From Promethearchaeota archaeon (lineage in GTDB: Archaea; Asgardarchaeota; Lokiarchaeia; Sigyniarchaeales; SOKP01): a stretch of 53,901 bases of DNA. The notes below the pieces were generated by a model that made no database searches, was not told where the DNA came from, and was given only the letters and a program-made list of their open reading frames with translations. The stretch spans positions 1 to 53,901 of the forward strand of contig JAUVXW010000032.1 of NCBI GenBank assembly GCA_030603385.1, in the 5' to 3' direction. The position numbers and the translations under genes are program-made. Positions 16,625 to 24,551 of the stretch are shown one piece after another (position 1 is the first letter of the stretch; each line of letters begins with the position of its first letter).

Positions 16625-17962
16625 ATGGCTAGACCTAAAGTAGTTATACCTGAAAATGGTATTCAAGAAGAAAAACTCATGAACGAAATGGAAGAACTTC
16701 GTCAAGATGATACAAATTGGAGGGAAGGAAAGGTATGGAGCTTAGTTTATCATGCTACAGATAAACATACCGAAATGCTGAAAAAAGCTTACACTATGTT
16801 TTTCTCAAAAAATGCGTTAAGTCCAATGGCCTTTCCAAGTCTAAGGAAGTTTGAAACAGAAGTTATTTCTATGGCTGTGGACTTATTTAATGGAGATAAA
16901 AGATGTTGCGGAAGTATGACTTCGGGAGGAACTGAAAGTATCTTAATGGCAATAAAAACATATAGAGATTGGGCACGAGATAAATTTCCTCACATTAAAG
17001 AACCAGAGATGATTCTACCTAGTTCAGTTCATCCTGCTTTTGATAAGGGCGCCGATTATTTTGGTGTGAAATGCATTCGAGTACCTGTGGATGAAAAAAC
17101 GCATCGAGCAGATGTAAAAACAATGGAAAAAGCACTTAATGATAATACTATCCTCATGGTTGCTTCTGCGTGCGATTTTCCGAGAGGTGTTGTGGATCCA
17201 ATCTCAGCCCTTGCTCCAATCGCTCAATCTCGTGGGATTGGAATGCATGTTGATGCATGTCTCGGTGGTTTTATGCTACCTTTTGTAAAGAAGCTTGGTT
17301 ATGAAGTTCCTGAGTTTGATTTCTCGATTCCGGGTGTTACATCTATTTCAGCTGATGTCCACAAATATGGTTATGGTGCAAAAGGGGCATCAACTGTATT
17401 ATACCGTAAAGAAAGAGTCTGGAAATATCAATTCTCTGTATATACAGACTGGTCAGGTGGCATTTATATCTCACCAGGTATGAGAGGAACTCGTCCTGGT
17501 GGTGCTATTGCTGCGGCATGGGCTGCATTGAGATCACTAGGGATTGATGGTTATTTGAACTTGGCAAAAATCGTCATGGACGCTTCAAAAAAATTAATAA
17601 AAGGTATTGATGAGATACCTGAGTTATATATTATTGGTAAGCCTGTGATGAGCGTTTTTTCTTTTACTTCTGATAAGATTGATATATATAATTTAGGAGA
17701 TGTAATGGATAAAAAAGGATGGCATTTAGATCGAATTCAATTCCCAAATGCTTTGCATATGATGGTTAATCCTCATCATGCTGAAATCATTGATACCTTC
17801 CTAAAAGATCTTAGAGATTCTGTTAAAGAAATTATTGAAAATCCTGGAAGTTCTTCTGACGGGGATGCGGCTATTTATGGAATGGTAGCTAGCTTACCTG
17901 ATCGGAGTAAAGTCAAAGACTACATCATTAATTTCCTTAAGAGTCAATATAAAATTAGATAG
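16625..17962 (+). CDS. PLP-dependent lyase, sphingosine-1-phosphate lyase-like
   Basis: A 445-residue group II decarboxylase-fold PLP enzyme. SMTSGGTESI (phosphate-binding region), HVDACLGGFMLPF and SADVHKYGYGAKG with Lys247 as the internal aldimine lysine (after His246) closely match sphingosine-1-phosphate lyases. The family cleaves phosphorylated sphingoid bases to an aldehyde and phosphoethanolamine; glutamate decarboxylases are more distant relatives. Archaea have no known sphingolipids, so the substrate may be another phosphorylated amino alcohol. It is full length without the TM anchor of the eukaryotic enzyme. The ATG has GAAAAGAA just upstream and stands alone. Confidence 0.83.
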   Translation: MARPKVVIPENGIQEEKLMNEMEELRQDDTNWREGKVWSLVYHATDKHTEMLKKAYTMFFSKNALSPMAFPSLRKFETEVISMAVDLFNGDKRCCGSMTSGGTESILMAIKTYRDWARDKFPHIKEPEMILPSSVHPAFDKGADYFGVKCIRVPVDEKTHRADVKTMEKALNDNTILMVASACDFPRGVVDPISALAPIAQSRGIGMHVDACLGGFMLPFVKKLGYEVPEFDFSIPGVTSISADVHKYGYGAKGASTVLYRKERVWKYQFSVYTDWSGGIYISPGMRGTRPGGAIAAAWAALRSLGIDGYLNLAKIVMDASKKLIKGIDEIPELYIIGKPVMSVFSFTSDKIDIYNLGDVMDKKGWHLDRIQFPNALHMMVNPHHAEIIDTFLKDLRDSVKEIIENPGSSSDGDAAIYGMVASLPDRSKVKDYIINFLKSQYKIR

Positions 17963-17994
17963 AATAAAAAAGATCAAAAAAAGAGAAATTTAAT

Positions 17995-18594
17995 TTAATC
18001 ATTTTCTTTTTTATATTTGAGCCCAACATTCCAAGCTCTACCTATTTCCTCACCAATTTTATAATAATTCATTTTATTCATTGAGGTTGATAATACAAAA
18101 GGATTCAGTTTAGCTACGTCAGGTGCACCATTCGTTAAATATTTTTCTTCTGCGTAAGCTTGAACTACTTCTCCAATAAAGATATCATGGCCATTTTTAG
18201 CCTTCGCAATTTCTGCTGTATCAACGGTATGAATAACCTTACATTCAAGATTTAAGGGTGCTTCTTTAATCATTGGTGCTGTTTTTAATTCACCATAAAA
18301 GACATCAAATAGTTCTGATTTGTCAACTTTCTTACCTGATTTTATACCACAATAATCAGAAATTTCTACCATATCAACTGAAGGAGTGTTAACACTAAAA
18401 GTTTGATTTTCTTTTATACCAATATTGTTATAATGTTGTTGATTTGAAGAAATAGATATTAAAGGAGGGCCGAACTCAAGACCACATACCCATCCAATTG
18501 CAGTAAAATTGGGCTTACCATTTACATTTGCTCCGATAAGTACGACAGGAGTAGGAAATACATAACATCCGGGAGGAATTTTATTTTTAGTCAT
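17995..18594 (-). CDS. Flavin reductase-like (flavoredoxin) protein, copy 2
   Basis: A 199-residue paralogue of the protein at 6681-7265, sharing MTKNKI, GKPNF, PPLISISS, GIKENQTFSVN and GELKTAPMI. It is an FMN-binding split-barrel flavoprotein. Relative to copy 1 it has extra cysteines near the flavin region (GCYVFP, GWVCGLEF, DYCGI). It converges on the PLP lyase with 32 bp between stops. Two copies suggest different electron partners or flavin substrates. Confidence 0.85.
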   Translation of the reverse strand: MTKNKIPPGCYVFPTPVVLIGANVNGKPNFTAIGWVCGLEFGPPLISISSNQQHYNNIGIKENQTFSVNTPSVDMVEISDYCGIKSGKKVDKSELFDVFYGELKTAPMIKEAPLNLECKVIHTVDTAEIAKAKNGHDIFIGEVVQAYAEEKYLTNGAPDVAKLNPFVLSTSMNKMNYYKIGEEIGRAWNVGLKYKKEND

Positions 18595-18710
18595 TTTCCA
18601 TCTCTAATTTTTAAATTGTATATATTCAATTAAGCTTTTCTAATATTTATAACTGAAACATTTACATAATTTCAACAAATTTAACTGTTAAAGAATAAGG
18701 TGATAAAGAA

Positions 18711-19529
18711 TTGAGTATGAAAAATGAAACGGCAATTATAACAGGTTCTACAAGTGGGATCGGGAAAAAAACTGCTGAACTATTTCTTCAAGAAGGATGT
18801 AAGGTAACTATTTGCTCCAGAAAAGAAAATAACGTCAAGCAAACTCTTGCGGAATTTAAAGAAAAATTTGGGGATTCCGTCATTGGAATACCTTGCGATG
18901 TCTCGGATCCCGTTGCTGTTAAATCTCTTGTAGATGAGACGATTAATACGTTCGGCTCGGTTCGTATTTTAGTTGCAAATGCGGGTGTAAACCTAACATA
19001 TGGTCCATTCGAATATATCCCATTAGAGAAAGCAAATAGGGATGCAGTTAAAGTAATTAACATTAATCTTATAGGGGTTATAAATTCTGTTTCTGCGGTA
19101 CTTCCTCAAATGATAAAGCAAGGATATGGGCGGATTATTACTCTAGGTGGGGGTGGTGCTGACAGACCAATTGAACATATGACGATTTATTCTGCTTCAA
19201 AGGGAGGCGTCCTTGCCTTTTCCAAGTGTTTGGCAGAAGAATTGAATAAGAGGGAATCTGACATTAAGATAAATATATTCTTTCCTGGGATGATAAATAC
19301 AAATTTAACCACTTCAGCACAAGTAATTGAAACCTGGAAAGACCAAGAAACCTTTCAACGCGAGCTGGATCTAATTTCAAAATATGTTATGACGGATATA
19401 GAAGATAGTTGTAGTAAAATCATTCCCTATGCTTTACCTAACTGTAAAAATAACGGTAAGGTATTCAGGGGATTTTCAGTAATGAAACTCATAAAAGGAT
19501 TTAAAAAGATCCGAAAAGAAATGAAATAA
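18711..19529 (+). CDS. Short-chain dehydrogenase/reductase
   Basis: A 272-residue Rossmann-fold SDR. TGSTSGIG (11-18) binds the cofactor, NAGV follows strand 4, and the active site shows YSASK. Reaction and substrate are not predictable. Position 1 is TTG at 18711 with AGGTGAT about 7 bases upstream; the ATG at 18717 (third codon) is the alternative. The C-terminus carries a basic helix (GFKKIRKEMK). Confidence 0.9.
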   Translation: MSMKNETAIITGSTSGIGKKTAELFLQEGCKVTICSRKENNVKQTLAEFKEKFGDSVIGIPCDVSDPVAVKSLVDETINTFGSVRILVANAGVNLTYGPFEYIPLEKANRDAVKVININLIGVINSVSAVLPQMIKQGYGRIITLGGGGADRPIEHMTIYSASKGGVLAFSKCLAEELNKRESDIKINIFFPGMINTNLTTSAQVIETWKDQETFQRELDLISKYVMTDIEDSCSKIIPYALPNCKNNGKVFRGFSVMKLIKGFKKIRKEMK

Positions 19530-19635
19530 ATTACTTAAATGATATTAACAGCGTTTTTCTTAATTTTACAAATTAGAGTATAAATTCTGTATCTGGTTTA
19601 CAAAGATATTTTATATCTCTTTAATTACCATAAAC

Positions 19636-20283
19636 GTGGATGTTACTGTTTTATTAATTACTTATGGAATATTATTTATTGGTGAATTAGGGGATAAAAC
19701 TCAACTAATAGTTTTCAATCTTGCTTTAGAATATAAGAAATTTTATAAGGTAGGCTTAGGAGTAACATTGGGATTTGTAGTATTAGTTACAATAGGCGTC
19801 TTTTTTGGCACAGTTATTACAAAATTTATTCCTCTCTTTATAATTTCAATCGTTTCTGGAATTGTATTTATCATAATAGGAATTATAGAAGCATTTAATC
19901 TCAAGAGAGTTTATTTAGAGAGAAAAAAAACCAAAAAAGGCATGAAAGAACGCAACATTCTCAATAATCTGACAGAAAATCCAGAAGATTCACCTTTAAA
20001 AGTTTCTAAATTAAAAAATAATCCTTATCTAGCAGGATTTATTTATATATTTCTAATGGAATTAGGAGATAAAACCCAAATTTTAACTATTACTCTTGCC
20101 TCAATCTATAATGCTCCAATTGAAGTCTGGATAGGTTCATTTTTAGCTTTAATTTCAGTAGCATGGATAGGAATTCTTTTAGGAGTGTTAATTGCACGAA
20201 AAGTATCCAAATTCTATTTAAAATTAATTTCTACGACTATTTTTATTATTGTAGGAATATTAATTTTAATTACATCTTTCTAG
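19636..20283 (+). CDS. GDT1/UPF0016-family Mn2+/Ca2+ transporter
   Basis: A 215-residue integral membrane protein with six predicted TM helices arranged as two repeats. Each repeat carries the family signature: ELGDKT at 17-22 and at 142-147. The GDT1/TMEM165 family exchanges Mn2+ or Ca2+ for protons; eukaryotic members act in the Golgi. A charged cytosolic linker (about 92-128) joins the repeats. The start is GTG at 19636. Confidence 0.93.
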   Translation: MDVTVLLITYGILFIGELGDKTQLIVFNLALEYKKFYKVGLGVTLGFVVLVTIGVFFGTVITKFIPLFIISIVSGIVFIIIGIIEAFNLKRVYLERKKTKKGMKERNILNNLTENPEDSPLKVSKLKNNPYLAGFIYIFLMELGDKTQILTITLASIYNAPIEVWIGSFLALISVAWIGILLGVLIARKVSKFYLKLISTTIFIIVGILILITSF

Positions 20284-20429
20284 ATAATGAAGGATTTAAG
20301 TAAAAAATAAAGAGTTTTACTTGCATATTCATTTTTCATTTCTATTTTGAATATTTTAACTGGTGAATAAATTTATATCCAATTATTTTTCATTAAGTGG
20401 ATTGTCTTTTACTCCTAATTAATCAATAT

Positions 20430-21002
20430 TTACTTTTTATGTTTCAAACGCTTTTTATATAAGTAGCCATTTAGATGCCTGCTTTCTATAACCTCTACTT
20501 CAAGATCTAGATTTTTTGAATAATCTCGTGGATCTACAGCATCTGGATGGCCCCTATATCTTTCTCTTACTAACTCAACACCATTATCTGTCAATTCTAT
20601 AATTGTTAAAATTCCTTTATATTTTAAAACGCGCATTAATTCATTGAACGCATACTCCTTATTATCAATATGATGGAATGTTGTATAGAGAAAAATCGCA
20701 TCAAAAGAATCTTCATTAAAAGGGAGTTTTTCAGCGTTAAACGGCTTGAAGGTAATCATTTCCTCAACACCCACTTTTTTAGCAGACACCCTCCAATCCG
20801 CCCAATACACGTCGCCAGGCTGACCAGTCATAACTTTATAACCATTTAGAGCAAGAATCATTGCCATATGAGCTCGGCCTGTACCAACATCTAGCACCTT
20901 TGAATTTATAGGTAATCCAAGTTTCTGTACTATCGAACTCAAAAAATCAGCATCTCTACTAAATTCTTCTCCTAAAATCTTTTTTGCTTGTTCTAAATTC
21001 AT
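20430..21002 (-). CDS. Class I SAM-dependent methyltransferase
   Basis: A 190-residue methyltransferase. Motif I is VLDVGTGRAHMA, and FDAIFLYTTFHHID and LMRVLKYKGILTIIEL are motifs IV and VI, placing it with the UbiE/Methyltransf_11 group. The second acidic loop is unusual (TGQPGDVYWADW). The substrate is unknown. The ATG at 21002 is preceded by GGATG. A small hydrophobic ORF ends 10 bp upstream on the same strand and may be co-transcribed. Confidence 0.88.
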   Translation of the reverse strand: MNLEQAKKILGEEFSRDADFLSSIVQKLGLPINSKVLDVGTGRAHMAMILALNGYKVMTGQPGDVYWADWRVSAKKVGVEEMITFKPFNAEKLPFNEDSFDAIFLYTTFHHIDNKEYAFNELMRVLKYKGILTIIELTDNGVELVRERYRGHPDAVDPRDYSKNLDLEVEVIESRHLNGYLYKKRLKHKK

Positions 21003-21012
21003 TTATTCATCC

Positions 21013-21156
21013 TTATCGATCAATTTGATTAAATTTAAATAAACCACTTAAAAAAACTAGAGTCGTTGGTATAATAAATAGTAACGCTACTATGAGAAAT
21101 ATTGCTACCATTATAATGATAATTGGAACCAAAGAAAATAAAAAAGGTTGGATCAC
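21013..21156 (-). CDS. Small hydrophobic ORF (47 aa) upstream of the methyltransferase
   Basis: A GTG-initiated 47-codon frame reading MIQPFLFSLVP at the start and FNQIDR at the end. Two strongly hydrophobic stretches cover most of the length, so it would be a one- or two-helix membrane microprotein. Its stop lies 10 bp before the methyltransferase ATG, and that ATG's Shine-Dalgarno (GGATG) falls in the gap, as in an operon. The frame is open further upstream without a standard start. AT-rich DNA easily encodes hydrophobic residues, so this is tentative. Confidence 0.35.
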   Translation of the reverse strand: MIQPFLFSLVPIIIIMVAIFLIVALLFIIPTTLVFLSGLFKFNQIDR

Positions 21157-21267
21157 TACAATGGGTATGAAGAAAGTATAAAAAAGTATGAAAAATTGGA
21201 CTATATAAAAATTAAATAAAATGGATAAAATAAAAAATATAAAACTCTATGAAATAGTTGATTAAAA

Positions 21268-21765
21268 ATGAAGGCAAAGAGACATGAGGGTCATGAAAGA
21301 GAACTTCCTAACGCCCATATATTTCATGCTATATTACCAGTAGCATTTGTTTTAATATGGATTTTAGATTCAAGTATATATCACATTTCAACTTTTTTAA
21401 ACGATTTTGTGCTTGTTGAGATTCGTTTAATAATTTTTATCGTAGTTTTTATCATTGCTCTAACTTTTATATTATTATCTCATCGGGCTTTATTTAAATC
21501 GCATCAACCATCAAATTCTTTGATTACTAATGGAATTCTTGGATATGTAAGGAACCCAATGTATTTGGGGATAATATTGATTTATATAGCATTTATCTTT
21601 TTGTCTATATCATTAATTTGTATCGGCGCCTTTATTGTAATATTTTTAGTTTATAACTGGATGGTTAATTTCGAAGAAAAAATTCTCGAAAATCTGTTTG
21701 GCAATGAATACTTAGAATATAAAGCAAAAGTGCCAAAATGGTTTCCTAGTCCATTTAAAACGTAA
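21268..21765 (+). CDS. ICMT-like membrane methyltransferase, copy 1
   Basis: A 165-residue protein with about four TM helices. The C-terminal half matches the isoprenylcysteine carboxyl methyltransferase/PEMT family: GYVRNPMYLG, then NFEEKILENLFGNEYLEYK near the end, the SAM and substrate region. In eukaryotes ICMT methylates prenylated CaaX cysteines. Prokaryotic relatives act on lipids or unknown thiols. Neither GTPase in this window ends in a CaaX box, so the substrate is probably not these proteins. Confidence 0.85.
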   Translation: MKAKRHEGHERELPNAHIFHAILPVAFVLIWILDSSIYHISTFLNDFVLVEIRLIIFIVVFIIALTFILLSHRALFKSHQPSNSLITNGILGYVRNPMYLGIILIYIAFIFLSISLICIGAFIVIFLVYNWMVNFEEKILENLFGNEYLEYKAKVPKWFPSPFKT

Positions 21766-21908
21766 AAAACATGATTCGAAAGAATAAACATAAGGATATA
21801 AAAATAAACTTTACTAAGTGCTATTGAAAGCATATCAAAACGATTTTATTAATAATTTTTTTAAATAAAACCTTAAAATAATTTCATATTAACTTAATTG
21901 AGGATTAT

Positions 21909-22400
21909 ATGCCAATTTGTAATAAATGTAAGAAAGAAAAAGACTTAACTCATCTTGAAAAAATTGATAGTGAGTTCGTGTGCCATTCATGTTTATACAA
22001 TAATCATAAACCGTATAAAATTTATCCAATAGGATTTGTTAAGAATCAGCTAGCACGAGGACATAAATTTGGACTTACAGAAAGCCGTAATGAAATTTCA
22101 AAAATCGAACTTCTTAAGTCTCAAGAACCATTTCTTTATAGATTAAAAGATGAAAAATGGATTACTGTTGTATATTTTTTTCATAAACAACATCAAATAT
22201 GTTCTACTTTTTCTCGAGGGCTTGATGGTAAAAAAGTAGGCATATTTGCTTCAAGAACACCAGAACATTTGTCTCGTATTGGGATTACAAATGTAAAACT
22301 CATTAAGATTGAAGATACTACTCTATTCGTTAAAAATTTAGATGCTATAGATGGAACCCCTATCTTAGATATTAAATTGGGAAGAAAAACGATATGGTAA
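21909..22400 (+). CDS. TrmO/TsaA-like protein with N-terminal zinc ribbon
   Basis: A 163-residue fusion. Residues 1-30 form a zinc ribbon (Cys4, Cys7, Cys25, Cys28). Residues about 38-160 are a TsaA/TrmO-type beta-barrel: IYPIGFVKNQ, KVGIFASRTPEHLSRIGIT and DAIDGTPILDIK. TrmO N6-methylates t6A37 of tRNA using SAM. The family motif normally ends RPNPIG; here the RPN is replaced (EHLSRIG), so SAM or RNA binding may differ. The ribbon might target RNA. The ATG is preceded by TTGAGGAT. Confidence 0.8.
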   Translation: MPICNKCKKEKDLTHLEKIDSEFVCHSCLYNNHKPYKIYPIGFVKNQLARGHKFGLTESRNEISKIELLKSQEPFLYRLKDEKWITVVYFFHKQHQICSTFSRGLDGKKVGIFASRTPEHLSRIGITNVKLIKIEDTTLFVKNLDAIDGTPILDIKLGRKTIW

Positions 22401-22434
22401 TAAAAAATCATCAAATGATATTGAAGATTACCTT

Positions 22435-23028
22435 TCATGATGTACTAACAAAAATACCAAGAAACTTCTTTCCTAATTTTCGTAAACCGATTTTTACAAA
22501 CTCACCACGGGATATATCTCCTTGTTTAAACTCCTGCCATTTTTGCTTGAGTTGACTCCAATCTGAACCTAAATTAGTTTTCATATAAGTTTCAACATCT
22601 TCAATCCTCGCCATTTGTCGTTCTAATAATATAACTACCCACTCAACTTCCAAAACTATTTTAGATGTATCTTCCTTGATTTGACCCGTGAGTTCAGTAG
22701 TTTTTTCTAATGAAACTTCGAGTTCTTTCATTTTTTTTTCCAGTCTTTTATGTTGTTTATAAATCTTCTTTGACATTATATAATGTTGCTCTTCTGTGTC
22801 CTTTCTTGAAAATATTTTCTTAAATTTAAATTTAAAATAATCCGCAAAATTCTTCAGCGACTTAACTATTTTTTGAAAGAATTCCTCAGACTTTACAAAA
22901 AAGGTTTGTTTTCCCTCTTTAGTTTCCTCTATTTCTATGGAAAACTCATTTTTATTGAACTCTTGAATCTTCAATTTATCTGAATCTTCAAGAGAAGGAT
23001 CAAGTTTTTTTGGATTCTCCATATTCAA
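22435..23028 (-). CDS. Coiled-coil protein of unknown function
   Basis: A 197-residue, highly charged protein without TM segments. A long helix at about 85-125 shows heptads (KQHKRLEKKMKELEVSLEK). The N-terminal 50 residues are acidic, and the C-terminus is a basic helix with hydrophobic face (GLRKLGKKFLGIFV). It converges on the TrmO-like gene, with 34 bp between stops. I recognise no family. Confidence 0.55.
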   Translation of the reverse strand: MNMENPKKLDPSLEDSDKLKIQEFNKNEFSIEIEETKEGKQTFFVKSEEFFQKIVKSLKNFADYFKFKFKKIFSRKDTEEQHYIMSKKIYKQHKRLEKKMKELEVSLEKTTELTGQIKEDTSKIVLEVEWVVILLERQMARIEDVETYMKTNLGSDWSQLKQKWQEFKQGDISRGEFVKIGLRKLGKKFLGIFVSTS

Positions 23029-23104
23029 TACTTCTGTTTACATTTATAAAAATTTTATCAATTTTAGATAAAGATTTAGTAGCATCTTTGATCAGATAAT
23101 TAAA

Positions 23105-24490
23105 TTATTTCTTTTTAATTACTCTTAGAATCGTATCAGCTAGATCAAGATCTTCTTCATGAATATTAACAATTATTTCAGTATCTTGACTTGAATATTC
23201 CAATTCTTTCTTGTCTGGTTCAAGTAGTATTTTCACTATAGATCCCCAGTGTTGAGAAGTAAAACTCAATTTTATTTCTTTTTTAGTTCCATTAAAGTTA
23301 ATTAAATGAATTAAATGGTCATTTTCATGAAAAGCCCCAATAACACCGAATTTATCATCGTTAATTTCGATTCCTGGAATTTTCTTACCAATATAATCCA
23401 TAGGAACTGCTTCTGTAAATAGCGTTTTTCGTAGTATGTACCATTCACCAAATTTTTCCAAATTTTTAGCTGGTTCCGGATAGATTTCTCCATCCATTTG
23501 AGAAGGAAGCCCGAAGCAAAACTTACCTCCGCTAGCCATAATTATTGCAGCAATTCGAAATATTTCAATAGGATCAGATCTAACTAATGGAACATCCCAA
23601 CCATAAGCCGCAGGGCCACAGAGCTCCCATGGTTTCTCCTTTGATCTGTGCTTATTCCCAGCCTTCCAAGCTGTTTTGACATCATGAGCTTCACCTGATA
23701 AAAAATGAATGTATCTTGGGTTCCTTTCGATACTCACATTGTATGTAAGAATAACACCAGGATAGTTCTTTTCTAGAAAATCCATAACTATAAATGTGGA
23801 GGCTTCTTGTTCTCCAGAATACCAGTCCATCCACATCCCATTGGGATTATAATTATCAATCAATTCTTTTATTTGATTTATTAAATAAACTTCATATTTC
23901 TTAGGGTTATAAATGAAATCATGAAACCTTACATCGTCAAAAAATTCGATATTATATTCACCCCTTTCACTTCGATTTGTTTTTACCATATTCTCAATAG
24001 TTTTAGCAATACTCATAGAAAATTTTGTGATTTTTTCTTTATTATCGCTATGCATCGCGATATAAGAGGGTGTGATACATCTTAACGGTTGAATATCGTC
24101 AAAATGGGGATTATGATCAAAAATACTTGAGTAATAGAACATAAAAGGAATCCCTACCTTTTTGCTCTCTTCTGCATATATTTTACAATAATCTTCTGGA
24201 GTCTTCCAGTCCGTAAATTTTGTATCCCAATAACATATACCATCGTGCCATTTCGCTTCAAAAACATGATAATCCACACTTATTTTTTTTGAAAACTCAA
24301 CCCATTTCTTCATTTTACAAAAAGGGCCATTAAACCTGAAATTGCCGTTCTCATCCCTCATAGAAGCATTAAATTTATCATAATTTCTATTCCATATCCA
24401 TCCTGGCCTTGCTTCTATCTGATACATAATCCCTAGTCCTGGTCTCTCCCACCATTTCTTTATATTCTCAGATTTATTGCCAGTTTGCAA
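23105..24490 (-). CDS. GH29-like glycoside hydrolase (alpha-L-fucosidase type)
   Basis: A 461-residue TIM-barrel-like protein resembling GH29 fucosidases. AKWHDGICYWDTKFTDW (79-95) matches the KxHDGF...S.YTxW signature, and GMWMDWYSGE (219-228), with Asp222, sits where the catalytic nucleophile lies in GH29. The C-terminal ~110 residues are beta-rich, as in the family's second domain. There is no signal peptide, so it probably acts in the cytosol. Fucosidase specificity is inferred; other deoxyhexoses are possible. The acid/base residue cannot be assigned by eye. Confidence 0.72.
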   Translation of the reverse strand: MQTGNKSENIKKWWERPGLGIMYQIEARPGWIWNRNYDKFNASMRDENGNFRFNGPFCKMKKWVEFSKKISVDYHVFEAKWHDGICYWDTKFTDWKTPEDYCKIYAEESKKVGIPFMFYYSSIFDHNPHFDDIQPLRCITPSYIAMHSDNKEKITKFSMSIAKTIENMVKTNRSERGEYNIEFFDDVRFHDFIYNPKKYEVYLINQIKELIDNYNPNGMWMDWYSGEQEASTFIVMDFLEKNYPGVILTYNVSIERNPRYIHFLSGEAHDVKTAWKAGNKHRSKEKPWELCGPAAYGWDVPLVRSDPIEIFRIAAIIMASGGKFCFGLPSQMDGEIYPEPAKNLEKFGEWYILRKTLFTEAVPMDYIGKKIPGIEINDDKFGVIGAFHENDHLIHLINFNGTKKEIKLSFTSQHWGSIVKILLEPDKKELEYSSQDTEIIVNIHEEDLDLADTILRVIKKK

Positions 24491-24551
24491 ATTTATGACC
24501 TTCTTATTTATTATTTTTAAAAATATTTTAATTTAAAAAAAAAATTGGAGT

